64,000 bases of DNA from Amedibacterium intestinale. GTDB lineage: Bacteria > Bacillota_I > Bacilli_A > Erysipelotrichales > Erysipelotrichaceae. The stretch covers positions 992,001-1,056,000 of the forward strand of contig NZ_AP019711.1 in assembly GCF_010537335.1 (NCBI RefSeq), written 5' to 3'. Under the pieces are notes generated by a model that saw only the letters and a list, made by a program, of their open reading frames with translations, had not been told where the DNA came from and searched no databases. How positions within the stretch are numbered: position 1 is the first letter of the stretch; the number at the start of each line of letters is the position of its first letter. The translations under genes were made by a program, and so were the position numbers. Of this stretch, positions 16,709-24,120 are shown in pieces.

Positions 16709-17260
16709 CTAAGACATCTTTAAGTTAGAAATAGTTTGTATTTTTCTGTTTTGACATAAAACTTTCCACACAGCAATTGAAATAATAAAATCAACAGAAC
16801 TGTGAAGAATCGTTCCTATTCCCGTTAACCCAAAAATCATATACACCATATTTACACTATCTCCATTTGTAAAATATAGAAAAGTAACTGCCATTTCCAG
16901 CAATGCATGCAAAAGAGCAATTCCTAGATTTAAAAAAAACATTTGCTTTCCTGATTTTCCCATATCTTTATGTTTGCTGATATACCATGCTGCACCATAT
17001 GCCCATACAACATGTGTAAATGCTCGAAGTACAACTGGCAAAGGAAATCCTGCAAGTAAAAAACCAACTGTCGTTCCTAAAGCCGTTGAAAGTGCTACTT
17101 CTTTAGAAATAAAGATAGCAACCATTATAGCAACATGTGATGCAAGTGTAAATGACATTGGTTCTATAGTTATTTTAATCGGAGAAATAATAGGAATAAT
17201 AATACCAATTGCGACTAGCATCGCAGTTAAAGATAATTGATACACATTTTTATTAGTCAT
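16709..17260 (-). CDS. ECF transporter S component, probably niacin (NiaX-like)
   Basis: 183 residues with about five to six membrane segments. The pattern SPIKITIEPMSFTLASHVAIMVAIFIS near the N-terminus and the alanine/glycine-rich following helices are typical of small S components, which bind a vitamin and pair with a shared EcfAAT module (not in this window). Two facts suggest niacin: a NiaR-type repressor is encoded 1.5 kb away, and the promoter carries a perfect palindrome at its start site. Substrate is an inference. Confidence 0.75.
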   Translation of the reverse strand: MTNKNVYQLSLTAMLVAIGIIIPIISPIKITIEPMSFTLASHVAIMVAIFISKEVALSTALGTTVGFLLAGFPLPVVLRAFTHVVWAYGAAWYISKHKDMGKSGKQMFFLNLGIALLHALLEMAVTFLYFTNGDSVNMVYMIFGLTGIGTILHSSVDFIISIAVWKVLCQNRKIQTISNLKMS

Positions 17261-17292
17261 AAAAAAAGAACACCCCTTAATATCAAGTTATA

Positions 17293-17338
17293 TGTCATGA
17301 CACTTATCTATACTATTATTTTTCTATCTAAAAGTCAA
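17293..17338 (-). promoter_or_regulatory. Promoter with palindromic operator for the ECF S-component gene
   Basis: On the minus strand a -35 TTGACT (17333-17338), 17-bp spacer and -10 TAGTAT (17310-17315) are followed at about +1 by the palindrome TGTCATGACA (17293-17302). The placement is that of a repressor operator. NiaR is the obvious candidate, but I cannot confirm its motif. The rest of the 17339-17643 gap is AT-rich and shows nothing else I can support. Confidence 0.6.
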
Positions 17339-17643
17339 TAAAAAATACATATATTTCTTTCCCTAAAATAAAACCTTGTTCCAAATTTTGCCATTTGTTT
17401 TTAAAATAAGAAGCTATTGTAAAACATATTTTAAACAAAAAAACTAAATTTTTGTATTTTTACCTATTGGTTTCGTATATGTATAGTGAAAAGGATAAAG
17501 TGTATCCAATCATGCTTTCCATATATCACGATATCGGTATAGACAAACAATATTCTTATTTTATAATGAAGATGGATATCTCTTATCTTTCCTTCATCAA
17601 TATTATATCCGATCAAGAAGTATCAAAAGAGGAGCTGATGAAT

Positions 17644-18639
17644 ATGGGAAAACAGGATATCGCACTAAAATCTTATTTCAAAAATAATGATCGCTTTGCG
17701 GATTTAATTAACACAGGCATATACAATGGTATACAGGTTGTTAAACCTGATGATTTGGAAGAACTTGATACGGATTCATCGCTGTATATCCATACGCAGG
17801 GGATGAAGATTCCCCTTGCAAGAGTAAGAGATGTTATCCGAAAATCTGCAGGAGATTGTGAATATGTGATTTATGGGGTTGAAAATCAATCCAGTATCCA
17901 TTATGCAATGCCTTTGCGTGTGATGATGTATGATACTTTGACCTATGAAGCAGAATGCAGACAGTTTGTAAATGCGGGAAGAAACAGGAAAGACAGTGAA
18001 TATCTTTCTAAAATGCGAAAAAAGGATCGTATTCATCCAGTATTTACACTAGTCATATATTATGGAGAAGCACCATGGGATGGGGCAAGAAGTCTGAAAG
18101 ACATGATGGTGGATATGCCGAAATGGATGGAAAAAAGATTCAATGACTATCCTATGAAGCTGCTGGAAATAGGAACCTGCAGAAATACATTTCAAAATCA
18201 GGATATCTTCAATTTCATAAAGATCATACAGCTTTTATACAGTGATAAAGTAGAAGAACTGCAAAGGTATTATGCGAATGTAAAAGTAGGAAGAGATACA
18301 GCAGAACTGGTAGGAACAATAACGGAAAATGAAGAAATATTAAACTATGTAAAAGAACATAAAGATGAGGAGGAAATCAACATGTGCGAAGCAACGAAGA
18401 GATGGGAACAAAGATGGACACGAAAAATTACAGATGGATTCATCAATATGATGGGAGTAAGAAAAGAAGGAGAAGAAAACCTTGCCCCTGAAGAGGCCAT
18501 CGAAAGACTAGAATCAAAAGGCAGGATAGAAGGCGAAAAGAAAGGCATAGCGAAAGAGAAAATGGAAATAGCACAGAAAATGAAAAAGGAAGGCTGCAGC
18601 AAAGAACTTATAGAAAAAGTTACAGGTATCCTTCTTTAA
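17644..18639 (+). CDS. Rpn family recombination-promoting nuclease / transposase_31-like protein
   Basis: 331 residues. It begins MGKQDIALKSYFKNNDRFADLIN, a standard Rpn start. The PD-(D/E)XK core shows YVIYGVENQSSIHYAMPLRVMMYD near residues 73-96 and HPVFTLVIYYGEAPWDG near 135-150. A charged C-terminal tail (about 270-331, rich in E/K/G) follows. Rpn proteins are DNA endonucleases that vary in copy number within genomes. The frame is open 64 codons upstream to 17452, but AGAGGAG precedes the ATG at 17644 and homology begins there. Confidence 0.85.
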   Translation: MGKQDIALKSYFKNNDRFADLINTGIYNGIQVVKPDDLEELDTDSSLYIHTQGMKIPLARVRDVIRKSAGDCEYVIYGVENQSSIHYAMPLRVMMYDTLTYEAECRQFVNAGRNRKDSEYLSKMRKKDRIHPVFTLVIYYGEAPWDGARSLKDMMVDMPKWMEKRFNDYPMKLLEIGTCRNTFQNQDIFNFIKIIQLLYSDKVEELQRYYANVKVGRDTAELVGTITENEEILNYVKEHKDEEEINMCEATKRWEQRWTRKITDGFINMMGVRKEGEENLAPEEAIERLESKGRIEGEKKGIAKEKMEIAQKMKKEGCSKELIEKVTGILL

Positions 18640-18681
18640 TACATAAAAAGATAATTACTTAAAATTGTATGAAAACAATTG

Positions 18682-18716
18682 AAAAGCAAGGGATATGAAA
18701 GTATCCCCTGCTTTTT
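18682..18716 (+). terminator. Terminator of the Rpn-family gene
   Basis: AAAGCAAGGGATA pairs with TATCCCCTGCTTT (one mismatch) and is followed by a T run. Confidence 0.85.
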
Positions 18717-18792
18717 ATTATATTAGCTATTTTCTAAGTGATATTCTATGTTTTATAAAAACTGCACAAGTAAAAAAGAAAATTATGAAACA

Positions 18793-19287
18793 TTATGCGT
18801 GATATAAAAACCCCTTTTCCTCCAAAGCCTTTTCAATTCTATGAAAGGTTTCTTCATCTGGAAATGTAATGGTATGTAAATGCAATCCATGAGTGAGATA
18901 CGACAATGGTTCTACCTGCTGTACACGTTTTAAAAAACAATCCACATCATATCGAGATGCTATATGCATCTTTCCGCACAGTTCTCCATAAACTTCATGT
19001 TCCACAATTACATCCTTAACAAAACCGCCCATATCAACAATTGTATATAATTCTTCCTGAATTTGTTCCTTCGTATGACAAACAGCAATTTTTCTTTCTA
19101 GTACTTTTTTCTCTTCTAATACGTAACCGCGAGGTGTCGCAATTATCTTATTTCCTTCTGCTCTTAACAAAGCAACATCTCCAACAATAATCTGTCTCGA
19201 TACATGAAATTTTTTCGCAAGTGTTCCTGCTGAAACAGGAACATCACTCTTTTTTATTTCTGTTAATATCTCATCTCTTCGACTCAT
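18793..19287 (-). CDS. niaR: NiaR-type transcriptional repressor of niacin genes (HTH + 3H domain)
   Basis: 164 residues. A winged helix-turn-helix (about 1-55, VSAGTLAKKFHVSRQIIVGDVALLR) is followed by a 3H domain (about 70-164) containing IVEHEVYGELCGKMHI and LTHGLHLHTI with its conserved histidines. This is the NiaR/YrxA architecture, which represses NAD synthesis or niacin uptake genes when nicotinic acid is present. No nadABC genes are beside it; the ECF S component 1.5 kb away is the nearest likely target. Confidence 0.88.
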   Translation of the reverse strand: MSRRDEILTEIKKSDVPVSAGTLAKKFHVSRQIIVGDVALLRAEGNKIIATPRGYVLEEKKVLERKIAVCHTKEQIQEELYTIVDMGGFVKDVIVEHEVYGELCGKMHIASRYDVDCFLKRVQQVEPLSYLTHGLHLHTITFPDEETFHRIEKALEEKGFLYHA

Positions 19288-19360
19288 ACTTCCACCTTTC
19301 TTCTATCTTTTTTATACTACCATAACATTATAAAACAAAAAGTAATGGAAGTGAATTTAA

Positions 19361-19392
19361 AAAATAGAAACGGATAATCTGTCCGTTTCTAT
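19361..19392 (-). terminator. Terminator of the CofE-like gene
   Basis: On the minus strand ATAGAAACGGA pairs with TCCGTTTCTAT and is followed by a T tract. Confidence 0.85.
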
Positions 19393-19402
19393 ATGTAACT
19401 AA

Positions 19403-20593
19403 TTAATTTGTGAAATTATCAAAGTATCCCTGTACTAAAACAATTGGAGTTCCTTTATCACCAGAACCACTTGTCAAGTCACATAAAGAACCAATCAAAT
19501 CAGTAAGTTTTCTAGGAGTAGTCCCCTGAGAAGCCATATTTCCTTTTAAGTTATCATCTTTTTCTTTGATTTTTTCTTCAATGGCATGCTGCAGTTCTTC
19601 TCCATTTAAATCCGCAAAATCATTATCTGCTAAATATTTTAATTTTAATTCATTTGGAGTTCCTTCCAAACCACTTGTATAAGCAGGAGATACAACTGGA
19701 TCAGCCAATTCCCAGATTTTACCTTGAGGATCTTTAAATGCACCATCCCCATATACCATAACTTCAATATGTTTCCCTGTTTTTTCTTTAAGAGATTTCT
19801 GAATATCTTCAACTAAATCCTGACACTCTCTTGGGAACAGTTTAACCATATCTTCTGTTGATTTATTTGAACCTAATAATCCATATTTTTCATTATATCC
19901 GCTTCCATTAACAGAAGAAGTCATAAGATCATCAAGTCCACATACTCTTTCAGCACCATGTTTTAGAAGAATACGTTTTGTACGTGCTCTTGTGTGAATA
20001 TCACAGTTAATTACATTTTTTGTATAATTCAAAATTGTTTTTGGATTATTCGCAAAAATAATTTCTACTTCTGCACCGCATTCACGAATCAAGTTGCCAT
20101 AGTATTCTACATAGTCTACTCCAGTAAACTCATGTTTGTTTTCTCCAAATAATTCACGATATTTTTCTAGTGTTAAAACATCACTGTATGGATTGATGCC
20201 TGCATCATCAAGTTTCTCAATGCTTACAAGTTCATTTCCAACTTCATCACTTGGATAACTAAGCATTAAAACGATTTTCTTTGCCCCTTTCGCAATACCG
20301 CGAAGACAGATAGCAAAACGGTTACGACTTAAAATTGGGAAAATAACACCAACAGTTTCTCCTCCCAGTTTTTCTTTGACATCCGCTGCAATTGCATCAA
20401 CACTTACATAATTCCCCTGTGATCTAGCCACAATAGATTCTGTAACTGCAACAACATCACGATCACGAAGTGCAAAACCTTCTGATTCAGCCGCTTCCAT
20501 CACACTGTTTACTACAATGTTTGCCAAATCATCTTTCTCACGAATAATTGGGCATCGTACACCTCTTGAAATTGTTCCTACTTTTCTTTCCAT
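19403..20593 (-). CDS. Coenzyme F420-0:L-glutamate ligase-like protein (CofE family)
   Basis: 396 residues. The first 250 residues resemble the F420 ligase domain: VRCPIIREKDDL, DVVAVTESIVARSQGNYV, RNRFAICLRGIAKGAKKIVLML. CofE adds glutamate to F420-0, but no other F420 gene is visible and this lineage is not known for F420. Homologues of unknown role occur in gut Firmicutes. The C-terminal part has MVYGDGAFKDPQGKIWELADP and ends TPIVLVQGYFDN. Family membership is fairly clear; the substrate is unknown. Confidence 0.72.
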   Translation of the reverse strand: MERKVGTISRGVRCPIIREKDDLANIVVNSVMEAAESEGFALRDRDVVAVTESIVARSQGNYVSVDAIAADVKEKLGGETVGVIFPILSRNRFAICLRGIAKGAKKIVLMLSYPSDEVGNELVSIEKLDDAGINPYSDVLTLEKYRELFGENKHEFTGVDYVEYYGNLIRECGAEVEIIFANNPKTILNYTKNVINCDIHTRARTKRILLKHGAERVCGLDDLMTSSVNGSGYNEKYGLLGSNKSTEDMVKLFPRECQDLVEDIQKSLKEKTGKHIEVMVYGDGAFKDPQGKIWELADPVVSPAYTSGLEGTPNELKLKYLADNDFADLNGEELQHAIEEKIKEKDDNLKGNMASQGTTPRKLTDLIGSLCDLTSGSGDKGTPIVLVQGYFDNFTN

Positions 20594-20633
20594 ATTACAT
20601 CCTGCACCTTTCTATTTGCATAAACACAAGAAA

Positions 20634-20652
20634 AACCGTAGCCTGTACGGTT
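20634..20652 (-). terminator. Terminator of the YfcE-like phosphodiesterase gene
   Basis: On the minus strand AACCGTA pairs with TACGGTT around a five-base loop, followed by T-rich sequence. Confidence 0.7.
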
Positions 20653-20663
20653 ATCTGCTATCA

Positions 20664-21146
20664 TCAGAAAAACTTACTTTTTTTCTGTGGGAGAAAAATG
20701 AACTCTACATCAACGTTTTCTTCATTAAGAGTAAGGATTGCATAGGATGGAGCTCTTCCATCTCTGCTTCTCCATAAAGAACCTGGATTAATCAAACGAA
20801 CACCATCTATCGTTTCATCCTTTGCGACATGCGTATGCCCATAACAGAAGATGTCACAACGATTTTCACGTGCTGTTTTTGCCATTTGTTCCAATCGATG
20901 AAGATAAGAAAAGCTATGTGAATGCGCCATATAAATACGATGTTTTCCAACCTCTAGAATGCGATAATCCGGATAGTCGTAAAAAAGATCGTTATTCCCT
21001 CTTACAATTGTATATTCCGGATAGTATTCCTGTGGTGCATCTATATCCCCGCAATGAAGATATGCAGCAGCATCTGGATGCTTTAAAACAATTTCTTCCA
21101 GGATATCTGCTTTTCCATGACTGTCGCTAACGACAACTAGCTTCAT
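20664..21146 (-). CDS. YfcE/MJ0936-type metallophosphoesterase
   Basis: 160 residues. Metal-binding motifs of the calcineurin fold: VVVSDSHG (residues 3-10), HCGDID, RGNND, MAHSHSF and YGHTHVA. Members hydrolyse phosphodiesters; the natural substrate is generally unknown. GTG, ATG and ATG occur in frame at 21155, 21152 and 21146. The last has AGG eight bases upstream and the motif begins right after it. In many Firmicutes such genes follow rdgB, but here it is separate. Confidence 0.9.
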   Translation of the reverse strand: MKLVVVSDSHGKADILEEIVLKHPDAAAYLHCGDIDAPQEYYPEYTIVRGNNDLFYDYPDYRILEVGKHRIYMAHSHSFSYLHRLEQMAKTARENRCDIFCYGHTHVAKDETIDGVRLINPGSLWRSRDGRAPSYAILTLNEENVDVEFIFLPQKKSKFF

Positions 21147-21212
21147 TTTCATCACCTAGTGTTAGTATACCATATTTCTAGAGTACATACCTAGAAAAAT
21201 TTACGAAATTAT

Positions 21213-22181
21213 TTAAAAACGCACTTCATTATAAACAAGATCATTTACAGAAATACTATTTTTGTTTTCAAAAGGAGAGAGGATAACTCCATCTACTTTT
21301 ACCTGCAGTTCTTCAACTCCCTCCAGCATAGATAAAGAAAGTATCAGACAATTATATGCATCTTGTTTTATTTCACGATCACTTCCTAAAAGATTTCCCT
21401 TCACATCAACACTAAGCACTCCATTTTCAAAATGACTCGAATGCAAAGTAATATTATCATCATATAGAGGCTGACTTAAATTGGCAGATACCTGTACATC
21501 ACTTACGATTTGCTCGATTTCTTCTTCCATCGTATTTACATCATAAGGCACTCTTCTACTTTGCGGTACCATATAAACCACTCCATCGATCTTTCTTGTC
21601 GCAAAGACAGTTATTGTATGAGAATCATGCAGAGTAGAAGCCTTTGTTTCAAAATGATTGATACCTATTTGTCTATTTAAAGTTGCAGGAATTGGTGTAT
21701 GATCTAACGGCATTTCTTTTAACTCCTGATTATCCAGCATCAGCTTTACATCTGTGATATCTGAAAACTGTGTAACTCCCCAAGCCAAAGACTCTAATAA
21801 GCGTAATTCCTGTTTTTTATCATAATTTTTAAAAGATTCATTAAAATACAATACAGCTGTATGATCTTGTAATGAAACTGTTTTTAAAATACATTCTTTT
21901 TTAAATAAGGGCTTAAAGTTATCAATTTTCTGTTTTCCACTCATATACGCTATCAGAAGCTGTAATTTATCTTCAATACTTGTATCCGGATTTACAGAAA
22001 TGCTTACAGGGACCAATGTATTTTCTTTATCCAGCAAATATACCTGCATATAAGATTCTTCTTCCTGCAAAGATAAAACAGGTGTATCCTGCGTTTTAAA
22101 AGGAAAATAAGTAAATGAAAGATAACTGACAAGTGCCAGTCCCCCAAACAACAAGGCAATTTTTTTCTTAAGTTGTTTCAT
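21213..22181 (-). CDS. GerMN-domain lipoprotein-like sporulation/germination protein
   Basis: 322 residues. An N-terminal membrane anchor (about 7-25) has no clear lipobox cysteine, so it is more likely a signal-anchor. Two tandem GerMN/sporulation-type domains follow (about 45-175 and 185-320), each with the pattern of an N-terminal strand pair and a VKLMLDNQEL or LQVKVDGVIL strand. GerM-type proteins act between mother cell and forespore at the cell wall. The neighbouring VanY-like protein and gerE support a sporulation role. Confidence 0.78.
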   Translation of the reverse strand: MKQLKKKIALLFGGLALVSYLSFTYFPFKTQDTPVLSLQEEESYMQVYLLDKENTLVPVSISVNPDTSIEDKLQLLIAYMSGKQKIDNFKPLFKKECILKTVSLQDHTAVLYFNESFKNYDKKQELRLLESLAWGVTQFSDITDVKLMLDNQELKEMPLDHTPIPATLNRQIGINHFETKASTLHDSHTITVFATRKIDGVVYMVPQSRRVPYDVNTMEEEIEQIVSDVQVSANLSQPLYDDNITLHSSHFENGVLSVDVKGNLLGSDREIKQDAYNCLILSLSMLEGVEELQVKVDGVILSPFENKNSISVNDLVYNEVRF

Positions 22182-22216
22182 GTATTCACCTCTACCCCAT
22201 GGTATGTATACCTGTA

Positions 22217-22244
22217 TAAAAAAAGAACATACTAGCTGTTCTTT
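22217..22244 (-). terminator. Terminator of the VanY-like gene
   Basis: On the minus strand AAAGAACA pairs with TGTTCTTT across a seven-base loop, followed by a T run. Confidence 0.8.
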
Positions 22245-22246
22245 CT

Positions 22247-23269
22247 TTAAGAGAATTCTTCTATATCTTTCTCACTGAGTTCTTCCATAACGATTCCTTT
22301 ATCATGCATATATTTTGCACACTCTTCTCCAACATAGCGAAGAATATAAGGCTGATAGGCTTTATGTGTTACATCTTCTTTCTGTTTAGGATAGCGAATA
22401 ACAAATCCATATTTATAAGCGTTATCTTTTAACCAGATAGCCTGCTCCTGTTCTTCCTTTTTTGTTTCTTCCTTATTTTTATTTTTACTATTTTCTTTTG
22501 GAAGAAGTTCTATCGTATACCCAAGCTGTGCTTCATTTCTCCCTGGATAATCAGTATAAGAAAGTGCCTCATCTTTATATTTTTTTACAGCTTCCTCATA
22601 TAAGGAGACCTGGTTTTCATAGGAAATATACCCTGCTGTGACCTCCATATCCCCAAAGGTCTTATTATTAATTTCTTTCGCATCCTTTGCCATCTTCTGC
22701 AATGGCTGTAAAACCTCTTTTTTTATTTTAATATTCTTGTTTTTAACAGGAACACCGCTCACATTCACAAGATTATCAGGTTCATATGTATAAAATGTTT
22801 CTTTATTTTTTAATACTTCTAATTTCATAGAAGGATCTGGTACAAGAATGCTTTCACTTTGATAACCATCTCCCTCATCAAAATATCGTGTCAGCACATT
22901 ATACGAATATGTTTTTAATAAAGAATCTAAAGTTGTATATTGCAAATTCGAGCGATATTTATTTATGAAAGAAACAATATAGCTTTTATCTTCCTTTCTA
23001 GCATGATAAGCCTTATCATACCATAACGTATTTTCTACCTGAAATCCTTCAATATCAATATATGGTAAAAACTGGGAAGGTTCAATTTTCTGTGAAACCA
23101 AAAAATCGATTTCTTCTGTATCCATATGTTTTAAAACTAAAGAACGTTCTTCTTCATTCAGCTCGTATGGATATCTTGCCAGTTCGTCATAATGCTCATT
23201 CATTTTAAAAAAACAAATAACAAATAAAACAAGCAACGACACTAGAAATAATGTACGTTTTAGCTTCAT
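22247..23269 (-). CDS. VanY-like (M15) protein lacking the zinc ligands
   Basis: 340 residues: membrane anchor (about 7-24) and a large extracytoplasmic part. The C-terminal third follows the D-Ala-D-Ala carboxypeptidase layout: TAGYISYENQVSLYEEA, PGRNEAQLGYTIEL (about 240-253), WLKDNAYKYGFVIRYP, and QPYILRYVG (about 308-316). In active VanY/DacY enzymes the second and fourth motifs read SEHxxGLAxDI and EPWHxRYVG. Here histidine is alanine, aspartate is glutamate and the last histidine is isoleucine, so zinc binding should be lost. Start at 23269 follows GAGGTG. Confidence 0.75.
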   Translation of the reverse strand: MKLKRTLFLVSLLVLFVICFFKMNEHYDELARYPYELNEEERSLVLKHMDTEEIDFLVSQKIEPSQFLPYIDIEGFQVENTLWYDKAYHARKEDKSYIVSFINKYRSNLQYTTLDSLLKTYSYNVLTRYFDEGDGYQSESILVPDPSMKLEVLKNKETFYTYEPDNLVNVSGVPVKNKNIKIKKEVLQPLQKMAKDAKEINNKTFGDMEVTAGYISYENQVSLYEEAVKKYKDEALSYTDYPGRNEAQLGYTIELLPKENSKNKNKEETKKEEQEQAIWLKDNAYKYGFVIRYPKQKEDVTHKAYQPYILRYVGEECAKYMHDKGIVMEELSEKDIEEFS

Positions 23270-23302
23270 AAGCAACACCTCATTTTTCATTATACCATGT
23301 TT

Positions 23303-23755
23303 TTATATTTCTGTCTTATCTTGAAAACCAACAACAAGATAAATTGTATGCTTTCTGATAAATAACAAACTGGTAACAACTTCATAATGAAAAAGCAAGG
23401 GGACTCTTTGCCAATGGTATTTGACATGCAAAAGCGGATATAAGGAAATTCCTCGCCATCGAAAATTTTGTAATACATCCCTGCAAATATAAATTGCTTT
23501 TGTATCCTGCTGTTCTTTCATTTTTTGTTTTTTCAGCTGTTTCCACATAGCATATACTTCTTGTTCATGCATCATTTTCATATACTTTTTTTGATAAGAA
23601 AGCATTTCTTTATACAACAAAGAATCATTAATTTCTGGCTGCTTTTGTATTTTCTTTTGAAAGTAAGCATGCATATGATGCGTTTTTTTAATTTCATTTT
23701 CCAGATATCGATATTGTGTATGATTCACACGTAAACAATAAGTGACTTTCTGCAT
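23303..23755 (-). CDS. Hypothetical protein, basic and helix-rich
   Basis: 150 residues, not recognised. The start follows GAGAGGAG at good spacing, so it is probably real. The first 90 residues are strongly basic and helical (many K, Q, M, H, Y), and the last 50 are hydrophobic/aromatic. It lies between gerE and the VanY-like gene on the same strand, so it may belong to the late sporulation set. A nucleic-acid-binding role is possible but unsupported. Confidence 0.5.
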   Translation of the reverse strand: MQKVTYCLRVNHTQYRYLENEIKKTHHMHAYFQKKIQKQPEINDSLLYKEMLSYQKKYMKMMHEQEVYAMWKQLKKQKMKEQQDTKAIYICRDVLQNFRWRGISLYPLLHVKYHWQRVPLLFHYEVVTSLLFIRKHTIYLVVGFQDKTEI

Positions 23756-23829
23756 ATAGTTCACTCCTCTCTATAAAGAGATACGAGTGAAACAGGAAAA
23801 AACCCTAAAAATTTTAAAGAAATTAAAAA

Positions 23830-23848
23830 AAGGATATCTTTCGATACC
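23830..23848 (-). terminator. Terminator of gerE
   Basis: On the minus strand GGTATC-GAAA-GATATCC is followed by seven T, immediately after the stop codon. Confidence 0.85.
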
Positions 23849-24079
23849 CTACTGCAGATGCAGCTCTTCATTTCGTAACAGTTCTACAACCGCCTGTGCT
23901 CTTCCTTTAACGCCTAGCTTCAACATTACATTGGAAATATGATTGCGAACGGTTTTATCAGAAATGTGCATCTTTTCTGCAATTTCTTTTGTACTGTAAT
24001 TTTCAATGAGAAGAGAAAATACCTGCTTCTCTCTTGGTGTCAAGATTTTCTGCGTAAGCAATTCCCCCTTGTCTTTCAC
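23849..24079 (-). CDS. gerE: Spore germination/coat regulator GerE
   Basis: 76 residues consisting only of a LuxR-type helix-turn-helix: LTPREKQVFSLLIENYSTKEIAEKM, then ISDKTVRNHISNVMLKLGVKG and RAQAVVELLR. Size and near-identity to Bacillus GerE (74 residues) in the recognition helix and the GRAQAVVELLRNEELHL end make the call firm. GerE works late in the mother cell with SigK to control coat genes. It is directly downstream of uvrC, as in some Bacilli. Confidence 0.93.
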   Translation of the reverse strand: MKDKGELLTQKILTPREKQVFSLLIENYSTKEIAEKMHISDKTVRNHISNVMLKLGVKGRAQAVVELLRNEELHLQ

Positions 24080-24120
24080 ATCTACGTTATCTTATGCGAC
24101 AAGTTTCGTTTTGCTCTGTA

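Noticed and set aside
17261-17643. Vitamin riboswitch upstream of the ECF S component
   Set aside because: The leader between promoter and start codon is only about 40 bases, too short for known riboswitch classes; a protein operator explains it better.
23290-23478. Alternative 62-residue minus-strand frame overlapping the basic hypothetical gene
   Set aside because: No ribosome site. The longer overlapping frame has GAGAGGAG at proper spacing.
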